A stretch of DNA of 5,092 bases from Planctomycetota bacterium (GTDB lineage Bacteria > Planctomycetota > Phycisphaerae > UBA1845 > PWPN01): contig JACQVT010000629.1 in the NCBI GenBank assembly GCA_016209665.1, forward strand, positions 1-5,092, given 5' to 3'. A model generated the notes under the pieces. The model was not told the origin of the DNA. It saw nothing but the letters and a program-made list of their open reading frames with translations, and ran no database searches. The position numbers and the translations under genes were made by a program. Positions within the stretch are counted from its first letter, which is position 1, and the number at the start of each line of letters is the position of its first letter. Of the stretch, positions 1-5,092 are shown one piece after another.

Positions 1-335
1 AGCTGCAACCGTTCGTCGAGTTGGGCATCGGGCTGTACCTCACGTCCTGTCTCGTGATGTGCATCGTCGGCGGTAAGATCACGGTGGGGTTGCCGTTCCT
101 GTGCCTGTTCATGGCCGGCTACCTGTACGTGCCGCTCACGACCTGGTTCGGCCACGCCTTCGCCCGGGCCCAGGACCCGACGGAGTCGGCCGGCGATCTC
201 GCCCCGGTGGTGTTAGGGCCCCCTGGCGTCCGAAGCGCTGCTCGACCCCGCGGTCTGACCTCTCCCGTCAAGGGGCCGCTGCCCGATCATCTGCCGAGCA
301 GGCCCAGGCCTGACGATCGGGCCGTCCGACCCTGA
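1..335 (+). CDS. C-terminal fragment of an integral membrane protein (5' truncated)
   Basis: The frame is open from the left edge (first full codon at base 3) to a TGA at 333-335, giving about 110 residues; the true start lies outside the window. Two hydrophobic stretches are visible. The first is around FVELGIGLYLTSCLVMCIV (bases 12-68); the second is around LPFLCLFMAGYLYVPLTTWF (about 90-149). They are separated by a short GGK turn, as in a membrane hairpin. The segment after it (HAFARAQDPTES) is polar, so the C-terminus is outside the membrane. The PFL.LF..GYLYV pattern recalls the last helices of polytopic glycosyltransferase-like membrane proteins, but this is a weak resemblance and no catalytic region is present. 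The last 40 codons are rich in Pro, Arg and Gly and lose the strong G/C third-position bias of the first 70, so the tail may be a frameshifted or recently extended terminus. It converges on the - strand operon. Confidence 0.7.
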   Translation, partial: LQPFVELGIGLYLTSCLVMCIVGGKITVGLPFLCLFMAGYLYVPLTTWFGHAFARAQDPTESAGDLAPVVLGPPGVRSAARPRGLTSPVKGPLPDHLPSRPRPDDRAVRP

Positions 336-414
336 CCCGATCGGACTCGCCGGATGAGCACCGACGTTCGTCCCCGCACAAGAAGAGTTCCAGTTCAATC
401 TCGTGCGTCGGATT

Positions 415-481
415 GTAGCGTCCGGCGCCCTCTCCGGATGTTCGACGCGGGAAGACGTCCGGCGAGGGCGCCGGACGCTAC
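415..481. repeat. REP/MITE-like palindrome (long hairpin) between convergent genes
   Basis: The left arm GTAGCGTCCGGCGCCCTC (415-432) and right arm GAGGGCGCCGGACGCTAC (464-481) are perfect 18-bp inverted copies. Pairing continues inward after one mismatch (433/463): 434-442 pair with 454-462, including two G-T wobbles, leaving an 11-base loop at 443-453. The element lies in the 268-base spacer between two converging genes, the usual location of REP-type repeats. It could also act as a bidirectional transcription stop or an mRNA 3'-end stabiliser, although no T-tract follows on either strand, so it is not a canonical intrinsic terminator. The rest of the spacer (336-414 and 482-603) shows no convincing gene, promoter or RNA. 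That this is a multicopy genomic repeat is inference; only one copy is in the window. Confidence 0.8.
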
Positions 482-603
482 CCAACCGGGCGCGTGACCC
501 GTATGGGATTATTTGGCGGACGCTCGCGCCGGCTGGGAGTGTGGCCGTCCCTGGCTGAGCCGGAAGGTGGTTCTGAATCTGTGCAGTCATTGTTGACTCT
601 GGC

Positions 604-1458
604 TTAGCGATGAGGGTTTACGCTCTTGCGTTTCATTTCGATCTCTGCGAGCACTTGGGAGGCGGCTGCTCGGATCCTCGGCAGGTCGGATCGAGCCAGC
701 TCGCTGGCCAGGTCGGAGGCCTTGGCCAGATCAGGGGCGTCCGTCCGGGTCGGGCTGCGGCGAACACCAAAGACATAGCACCTGGCCAGGAAGAGCCTGG
801 CCCAGGGGGCGAATCGGGAGGTGGGAAAGCGCGAGAGCACTTCCCGCGCATCATCATCCGTTTCATGGGCGCTGCCGTCGGCGTAGACGTCGAAGTCGTA
901 CATGAAATGGGGAATGGGTCGGTGCCGCAGCCACTCGTGGGCCTGCAGGTCGACCCCGGTGTACTCCACCACTTTGAAACGGACCTCGTTGGATTGGATC
1001 GTTTCGCCGCCCGGCGGGCGGTAGGTGGCACGCAGGCGGTAATCACCGGGTTTGGTGAAGTAATACGCGTAGGCACCGGTCTCCCGCCGCCGGTCCAGGT
1101 CGACCAGCGCGGAAAGCTGCACGCTCTTGGAGCCTTTGGCCTCCAGCCTCTGCACGTTCGGTTCGCCGACCGGCGTCTTGAGCATCGAGAGATTGAGGCG
1201 TGGAACCTGCAGGGCCCGCCAGGCGCTGCTGCCGGGGGCCAGGTACTCGACTGTGGTGGTCTTGTAGTCGGCGAACTTCGCCAGGCCGCCAACGTCCGCG
1301 GTGCTGGGGTTGGACAACACCAGCGTGAAGGCAAGCGGCTCGATCGGCCCGAGTTGAGGGCGGTCCAGGCGCAACTCCAGTTTCAGGGCTTCCGACGGCC
1401 GGGTGCCTGGGCTTTGGACCGCCCAGGTCAGCAGGACAGTGGTCAGCGTAGCAACCAT
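604..1458 (-). CDS. Exported hypothetical protein: Ig-like beta domain plus TPR-like helical C-terminus
   Basis: This is a 284-residue protein of unrecognised family. Residues 1-16 (MVATLTTVLLTWAVQS) look like a hydrophobic export signal, unusual in lacking any Lys/Arg before the core; the cleavage site is unclear and there is no lipobox cysteine. Residues 25-165 read as alternating beta strands, with LKLELRLDRP, LAFTLVLSNPS, KPGDYRLRATYRPP and SNEVRFKVVEY. This is the usual pattern of an Ig/transglutaminase-associated beta-sandwich, with GDYRLRATY as its characteristic late strand. Residues 168-178 (GVDLQAHEWLR) begin a helical part. Within it FPTSRFAPWARLFLARCYV (211-229) resembles the F-P-x-S-x-x-A helix pair of TPR/YbgF-type repeats, and 243-275 form another amphipathic pair. 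ATG was chosen because AGGAAA sits 7 bases upstream. It is second in an operon, 11 bases after the metalloprotease-like gene. It probably acts in the periplasm or at the cell surface; its precise role is unknown. Confidence 0.82.
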   Translation of the reverse strand: MVATLTTVLLTWAVQSPGTRPSEALKLELRLDRPQLGPIEPLAFTLVLSNPSTADVGGLAKFADYKTTTVEYLAPGSSAWRALQVPRLNLSMLKTPVGEPNVQRLEAKGSKSVQLSALVDLDRRRETGAYAYYFTKPGDYRLRATYRPPGGETIQSNEVRFKVVEYTGVDLQAHEWLRHRPIPHFMYDFDVYADGSAHETDDDAREVLSRFPTSRFAPWARLFLARCYVFGVRRSPTRTDAPDLAKASDLASELARSDLPRIRAAASQVLAEIEMKRKSVNPHR

Positions 1459-1465
1459 GATCTTG

Positions 1466-1471
1466 TTTCCT
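1466..1471 (-). promoter_or_regulatory. Ribosome binding site overlapping the upstream stop codon
   Basis: On the - strand the sequence reads TAGGAAACAAGATCATG. The Shine-Dalgarno-like AGGAAA (1466-1471) lies 7 bases before the ATG at 1456-1458, and its first two bases are also the last two of the TAG stop (1470-1472) of the larger upstream gene. This fixes the start of the 284-aa gene and implies translational coupling: ribosomes ending on the first gene sit on the initiation region of the second. Confidence 0.75.
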
Positions 1472-4400
1472 ATTCGCCAGGACTGCGGACACGAGAACGA
1501 ATGAGGTTGATCGAGGCAGCGCTGAAGGCGTCCCCACCGGCCAACGCGGCGTGCATCAACCCTGCTTGGCCGTGGCCCAGACCGAACTGATGCCCGATCT
1601 CATGGGCCACATTCCGCGCCTCCCGCCCGATATTCGGCCAGTTTCCTTCGGCCACCACGTCCAGTTCGGCCTCACGCCAGATGAGCGAGCCATCGCCGCC
1701 CGTCGCCAGGTTAGTGTCGCTGATCTCAGCTCCACGGCCGGGAGAGGTTGAGCCCAGGTAGGCGCTCTCGGCATTGGCATCGTTGTCATTGGTGGTCGTG
1801 TCTTGCCAGGCCGCGCAGACATGGACCACCCAGAACCGATCCTGTTCCTGCACCGCCGAGCCGCGGTTGGCGTTGAACATGGCCACTTCGCCGGCATCGG
1901 TGTCCGGCCCGTTCAAAAGGAAGGGAACGGTCTGGTCATCGAACGGCCCGCCGCCCCCATCCAGCACCGCCAGGACCGAAGCGGCCTCAAAGGCCGACAA
2001 CCCGGCCGTATTCAACCCGAGGGGCAGCGCACCCGTGTCATCGTCGCGTAGAACGTAGCCGATCGCCGCCGGGGTGCCGTCAACCGTCACCTGCGAGGCC
2101 GCCGTATTGACGGCGGTGATATTGTAGCCCACGCCGGCGATGGTGATGGTGCCGCCGTTGTGCCCGGCGACCAGCGTCCCACCGGTCACGTTCAAGCCCA
2201 CCGAGTTGGCAAAGAACGACAGGACGTTGCCGGTGGCATCGGTCTGCCCGGCTTTGCTGACGGTAAATGGGGCGGCGATGCCCGCATTTCTGCGGACCCA
2301 ATCGGTACCGTTGCCGTCGAGGCCGCCCGTGGTGTTGGCGGCCCCCCCGGCGCCCAGCACCAGCGTGCCGTTCTCAAAGCGGCCGTTGCCGGTGTTGCCC
2401 AGGTGGGGTGAGCCGTCCACCCCGCTGGGCAGGCCATTGGTCAGGTTCACGTCAAGCTGAACGACAGTGGCGACCCCGCCGTTGGGCGTCCCGATGTTGA
2501 CGATGTTGCCCTGAACCTGGTTGGCCTGGGCTCCCGCCGCCGGCACCGCCACCATCGAATCAACTTCCACATGCAGCAGGCGCCACACGCCCAGCACCTT
2601 GGAACTGTACTTGTCAGGCTTGCGAACCTCCCGATCCGCGGCGGCCCCCGCCACCGCCGGGTCCACGATCCGGAAGCCGTCATCCTGGTCCCTGTTCCGC
2701 AGACGCGGCAGGAAATCCTTGTCTGCGTTGGCGACCATGCGGTAGTTGTCCCCGGGGTGCAGCGAGACCTGGAAGGTGGTCTGCTTCTCCGCGTCCGACG
2801 GGGTAAAGGTGAGCTTGGGCAGTTGTTGAGCGTCCTCGATGCTGGAGTGGGGGTAGTTCTGGCTGACAAAGCAGCCGGCCTTTTTGCCCAAGGCCGTGCC
2901 GCGGTTGTCCTCGTCGGCGGTGTAAGGAATGGTCGTTCCCGAGTAATTGCCCGAGCCGCCGCCGTCATTGGGGTCAATTCTTGTGGTCTCGCCCGATGGG
3001 TCGTCGCAGTCGAACGACTTGAGATAAAGGTCGACGTTCTCGACCGGGGCCACCACCAATTCGATCTTGGGATCCACGACGTCGCGGGGGAGGGTGACGT
3101 TTCCGCTCCCGTCCAGCCGGGCATCGGCGATAACGCGATTGCTGCCCGGCGGATCCGTCGTCATGTTCGGGTCAGCGTCCAGGGTATTGCTGTTATGGAG
3201 GTTGCTCCCGGCGGTGAAGCCGTTGAACCTACCCTCCCACGAGATTCTCCTGACACCCAGTACGGTCAGGGCGACCTCGTCGGTGCAGCTCACCTGGTCG
3301 TAGGTCATCTTGAACTGGACCTGGCGCTGGGCGGTGTGGGCCTCGATGCCCTCGGCGTACAGCCGGCGGTGTATAAAATCCGGGTCCGGGTCGGTGGCAT
3401 AGAACTCGGAAAGGGGGATGGCCGTCCCTGAAGCGTAGGACTCGAACTTGTCCGCCCATTTCCACAGCCGGACCGTGCCGTCGCCGGCGGGGAGCACGTC
3501 GAGCTTGGCGCTGCCGCAATTGATGTCCTTGAGTTCCTTGGGCTTGAGGCGCAGGCGGACCACGCACATCTCGTCTTCGCCGGAGACACTATTGTCCTTG
3601 ATGTCGAACTCGCTGTCCTGGTCGTCATTGTCCAGGTTTTCCCACGTCTGAGCACCCTTGCTGAGTTCGTCGGCATCGGCCAGCTCGGACTGGCCGGGAT
3701 CGATGACCCCGGGTCGATGGATCTTGAGGTCCACCAGCACTACCGTCAGCTTGGACTCCGACACCGAGACATCGCCGTCCGGATCGACGTGCGACCGCGT
3801 GATGGTGATGTCGTCGATTGGCGTCGATTCGTGATCGGCGGTGATCGGGTAGACCGCACCGGTGTGGGAGGCCGGCTTGACGCGGCCTTGGCCGGCGAAG
3901 CCGGCCGACCACTGCGAGTTGGGCGGGGCGCACGGACAGGTCAACGTCCGGGCTTCCTTGTTCTCACGCTGGGCGTCGGAGATGCACATGTACGTGGCCC
4001 CCTGGATGGGGCAGCTCTGGACCTCGTCGGTAACGGGGATGCAGCACAGCGTGGCGTCATCGTGCGGCGGGCAGGTGGTGACGACGGTCTGGATGCAGTC
4101 GGCCGGCCCCAGCGCCGCCGTCGTGGTGAGGCTGGCGGTGCCCGGGCACGGGTAGCCTTGTGAGGCGAGCAGCACGCCGTTCTTGAGGATCTGGATGCTC
4201 GCAATCCCGCAATGCTCCTCGGTCCAGGTGGCGGTGATGGTGTGCTCCTTGGGGTTCGGCGGCGGACAGGGTTCCGGCGAGGGGATCTCGGTCACCGTCA
4301 GGATGCCCTGCGGGTTGTAGCTCCAAGGCGGGCAGACCCCGTGGCTGACGGTCGGTTGCCAGGGGTTGTCCCTCATCACGAACAGCCGGGGGGTTTGTTG

Positions 4401-5092
4401 GCCGGTACCCTCAAACTCCTCGACGCCAGCCACGAAGTTGCTGCCCGGCGGACTGACGACACCCAGGGCGGGATCCAGCACGTGCACCCACGGGACCCGC
4501 TGCTCCTGGAGTGGGAGCGGCCCAATGCCGGCCATGCCGAAATCCAGCACCCGCACCTGCGTGGGCTGATCCACGCGCGTGAAGGTGAACTGGGGCAGCA
4601 CCGGCAACTGGGCGTCGAACGTTCCGCCGTTGGCGTGAAGTTTGGTGGCAATCAGATGGCCCGGCGGCGAGGGCATTTGCGAGAGCCTCAGATCCGTGTC
4701 CCAGTTGGTCGGTCGCCCATCGATGAGCACTTCGATGGGCTGCACCCCGCGAAGCTTGAGCTGGGTGATCTGAACGGAAATGGGATTGGCCGTGGAGGGC
4801 AACGGCCCGGGGGGGAAGATCGGATCGCCGGACCGTGTCACCACCGTGCCGGTCGTGCCCATACGATGGGCATCGATGATCACGTTCTCGAAAACAATGG
4901 TGCCGGCAAAGGGTGCCGAGCCGCTGGCAAAAAAGTCGGCCGGGATCGGCTGATTGGCGAAATTGATGAAGGTGACCGCTCGCCCGTAGGAATCGTAGGG
5001 TGTGGACATGAACCAGTTTTCCAGCAAGGCCAGTTCACATTCTGGCGAGGGCGGCTTGTTCTCGCCGCCGAAACATACCTGGAGCAGCCCGA
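1470..5092 (-). CDS. Giant exported multidomain protein with C-terminal metzincin-type metallopeptidase site (N-terminus truncated)
   Basis: The frame runs from the right edge to TAG at 1470-1472, with 1206 sense codons visible. Numbering here is from an internal TTG at 5025-5027, giving 1185 residues. Twenty-one further codons upstream (including two Cys) remain open, no ribosome binding site precedes TTG 5025 or ATG 5007, and no signal peptide follows either, so the real start lies outside. Order of parts: beta-rich N-terminal module (about 15-225), Cys-rich segment (232-366), beta module with DPDGD (415-419), acidic segment (464-488) with the following beta module ending near 592, TFTPSD to LLHVEVDSM module (about 741-825), Gly/Asn-rich stretch (about 840-997), and a C-terminal catalytic-type domain (about 1005-1185). 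The last has HEIGHQFGLGH (1142-1152) and Met1158. In metzincins the three His bind zinc and the Glu is the general base. I infer a secreted or surface zinc endopeptidase; its substrate is unknown. It is the first visible gene of an operon with the 284-aa exported protein. Confidence 0.85.
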   Translation of the reverse strand, partial: GLLQVCFGGENKPPSPECELALLENWFMSTPYDSYGRAVTFINFANQPIPADFFASGSAPFAGTIVFENVIIDAHRMGTTGTVVTRSGDPIFPPGPLPSTANPISVQITQLKLRGVQPIEVLIDGRPTNWDTDLRLSQMPSPPGHLIATKLHANGGTFDAQLPVLPQFTFTRVDQPTQVRVLDFGMAGIGPLPLQEQRVPWVHVLDPALGVVSPPGSNFVAGVEEFEGTGQQTPRLFVMRDNPWQPTVSHGVCPPWSYNPQGILTVTEIPSPEPCPPPNPKEHTITATWTEEHCGIASIQILKNGVLLASQGYPCPGTASLTTTAALGPADCIQTVVTTCPPHDDATLCCIPVTDEVQSCPIQGATYMCISDAQRENKEARTLTCPCAPPNSQWSAGFAGQGRVKPASHTGAVYPITADHESTPIDDITITRSHVDPDGDVSVSESKLTVVLVDLKIHRPGVIDPGQSELADADELSKGAQTWENLDNDDQDSEFDIKDNSVSGEDEMCVVRLRLKPKELKDINCGSAKLDVLPAGDGTVRLWKWADKFESYASGTAIPLSEFYATDPDPDFIHRRLYAEGIEAHTAQRQVQFKMTYDQVSCTDEVALTVLGVRRISWEGRFNGFTAGSNLHNSNTLDADPNMTTDPPGSNRVIADARLDGSGNVTLPRDVVDPKIELVVAPVENVDLYLKSFDCDDPSGETTRIDPNDGGGSGNYSGTTIPYTADEDNRGTALGKKAGCFVSQNYPHSSIEDAQQLPKLTFTPSDAEKQTTFQVSLHPGDNYRMVANADKDFLPRLRNRDQDDGFRIVDPAVAGAAADREVRKPDKYSSKVLGVWRLLHVEVDSMVAVPAAGAQANQVQGNIVNIGTPNGGVATVVQLDVNLTNGLPSGVDGSPHLGNTGNGRFENGTLVLGAGGAANTTGGLDGNGTDWVRRNAGIAAPFTVSKAGQTDATGNVLSFFANSVGLNVTGGTLVAGHNGGTITIAGVGYNITAVNTAASQVTVDGTPAAIGYVLRDDDTGALPLGLNTAGLSAFEAASVLAVLDGGGGPFDDQTVPFLLNGPDTDAGEVAMFNANRGSAVQEQDRFWVVHVCAAWQDTTTNDNDANAESAYLGSTSPGRGAEISDTNLATGGDGSLIWREAELDVVAEGNWPNIGREARNVAHEIGHQFGLGHGQAGLMHAALAGGDAFSAASINLIRSRVRSPGE
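1473..2015 (-). other. Putative metzincin catalytic domain at the C-terminus of the giant protein
   Basis: Residues about 1005-1185. A hydrophobic strand (RFWVVHVCAAW, 1064-1074) comes before an Asp/Asn-rich loop (TNDNDANAES). Next comes a second segment (SLIWREAELDVV) and then the active-site helix RNVAHEIGHQFGLGH. H1142, H1146 and H1152 (bases 1602-1604, 1590-1592, 1572-1574) fit the HExxHxxGxxH zinc ligand set, with E1143 as catalytic base. GLMH (1156-1159; Met codon 1554-1556) supplies the Met-turn only six residues after the third His. The protein ends 26 residues later with a short predicted helix (FSAASINLIRSRVRSP). All key residues are intact, so an active enzyme is plausible. The exact metzincin family is not assigned. 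Confidence 0.78.
2037..2510 (-). other. Gly/Asn/Thr-rich beta stretch inserted before the peptidase domain
   Basis: Residues about 840-997 are low in charge and rich in Gly, Asn, Thr and Val, with short strand-turn units such as NGTLVLGAGG, GGTLVAG, NGGTITIAGVGYNITAV and SQVTVDGTPA. They end at YVLRDDD. The texture is like beta-helix or surface-repeat proteins and differs from the charged modules on either side. It has no exact internal repeat. A linker, adhesion surface or insertion within the peptidase N-terminal subdomain are all possible. Confidence 0.45.
2553..2807 (-). other. Beta module preceding the Gly/Asn-rich linker
   Basis: Residues about 741-825 include TTFQVSLHPGDNYRMVANAD and, after a charged loop (RLRNRDQDDGFRIVDP), VLGVWRLLHVEVDSM. 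A strand of the form F-x-x-S-x-x-P-G-D-N-[FY]-R paired with V-W-R-x-L-H-x-E-V-D-S-M recurs in large secreted proteins, often just before protease-like C-termini. This is pattern recall, with no family name attached. It may be a pro-domain-like or scaffold module for the C-terminal peptidase. Confidence 0.4.
3252..3734 (-). other. Acidic, probably calcium-binding segment plus beta module
   Basis: Residues about 432-592. VDLKIHRPG leads into an acidic run (DNDDQDSEFDIKDNSVSGEDE, within 466-486) and then GTVRLWK (517-523), RRLYAEGIEA (554-563) and the strand pair VQFKMTYDQVSCTDEVALTVLGV (570-592). I recognise this order (VDLDI-type strand, Asp/Asn-rich loop, RLW, LYVEG, C-x-D-x-V strand) as a recurring module in large secreted hypothetical proteins of environmental bacteria. 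The recognition is from memory and carries no named family. Calcium binding is inferred from the acidic loops only. Confidence 0.5.
3930..4334 (-). other. Cysteine-rich segment of the giant protein
   Basis: Residues 232-366 contain twelve cysteines (232, 254, 273, 294, 311, 319, 328, 329, 339, 348, 364, 366), including a CC pair and a CPC motif. The rest of the 1185 residues holds few (488, 504, 581, 674, 719, 1071). Strand-like stretches (EHTITATWTE, IASIQILKNGVLL, IQTVVTTC) suggest one or two Ig-like folds braced by disulfides, as expected for an exported protein. An even count fits full pairing, but pairing is inferred. Confidence 0.6.
4353..4985 (-). other. N-terminal beta-rich module of the giant protein
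   Basis: Residues about 15-225 contain VTFINFANQPIPADFF, PFAGTIVFENV, VVTRSGD, ISVQITQLKLRGVQPIEV, GGTFDAQLPVLPQFTFTRV and VRVLDFG. The IPADFF...G...PF.G sequence followed by a strand-rich region and an F-x-F-T-R-V strand recalls a domain found at the N-termini of many secreted hypothetical proteins of planctomycete-type bacteria. No enzymatic motif is visible, and a structural or surface-display role is the most that can be inferred. Confidence 0.45.

Noticed and set aside
415..481. CRISPR repeat or intrinsic terminator reading of the palindrome
   Set aside because: There is only one unit with no spaced copies, so it is not an array. No T-tract follows on either strand, so it is not a standard rho-independent terminator.
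213..590. - strand open frame of 125 codons through the intergenic spacer
   Set aside because: It runs through the palindrome and into the 3' end of the + gene, has a low-complexity Arg/Pro/Ser composition, and shows no convincing ribosome binding site.
582..598. Small hairpin (5-bp stem AGTCA/TGACT, 4-base loop) just after the stop of the 284-aa gene
   Set aside because: The stem is too short and AT-containing, with no following T-run on the - strand; it is weaker than the 415-481 palindrome and expected by chance.
610..1590. Long + strand open frame (326 codons) across the 284-aa gene
   Set aside because: It is antisense to a well-supported - strand gene in the same codon register over that gene. 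It is open because TTA, CTA and TCA are rare in a G/C-third-position gene. Its translation has no domain pattern, and the - strand gene has a proper ribosome binding site, signal and fold-like strands.
2342..2348. Run of seven C (and seven G at 4809-4815) inside the giant gene as possible phase-variation tracts
   Set aside because: Seven-base homopolymers are common in GC-rich coding DNA. Both are read in a frame that continues sensibly, and nothing else suggests slippage control; they are only worth a glance as possible sequencing-error sites.
2571..3431. + strand open frame of 286 codons opposite the giant protein
   Set aside because: It is antisense to a continuous 1200-codon gene with recognisable modules; its Val/Gly/Arg-rich translation is typical of a shadow frame.

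Overview
This GC-rich window has one truncated gene entering from the left on the + strand and a two-gene convergent block on the - strand that fills most of the rest. Coding third positions are strongly G/C. The large secreted multidomain proteins, built from modules I associate with planctomycete-type genomes and metagenome bins, suggest a Planctomycetota-like or related environmental bacterium. That placement is an inference from protein style: no rRNA or other marker gene is present.

Layout. (1) 1-335, +: the C-terminal end of an integral membrane protein, with two predicted transmembrane helices and a low-complexity Pro/Arg-rich tail. Third-position bias changes near 213, so the annotated stop may not be the ancestral one. 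(2) 336-603: a spacer between convergent genes, with no credible gene. It holds a strong palindrome at 415-481, with perfect 18-bp arms and an imperfect extension to 28 paired positions, resembling a REP/MITE-type intergenic repeat. (3) 604-1458, -: a 284-aa exported protein with a beta-rich Ig-like part and a helical TPR-like C-terminus, of unknown function. (4) 1470-5092, -: at least 1206 codons of a giant exported protein. Its reading frame is still open at the right edge, so the N-terminus and signal peptide lie outside the window. It carries several beta-sandwich modules, a 12-cysteine segment, an acidic segment, a Gly/Asn-rich stretch and, at the very C-terminus, a complete metzincin-type zinc site (HEIGHQFGLGH followed closely by GLMH).

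The two - strand genes are 11 bases apart, and the ribosome binding site of the second overlaps the stop codon of the first. They are therefore almost certainly co-transcribed and probably translationally coupled. A plausible reading is a surface or secreted metalloprotease made together with a small exported beta-domain partner. The partner's role (substrate, chaperone, inhibitor or unrelated) cannot be read from the sequence. I see no tRNA, rRNA, CRISPR array, insertion sequence or integration site.
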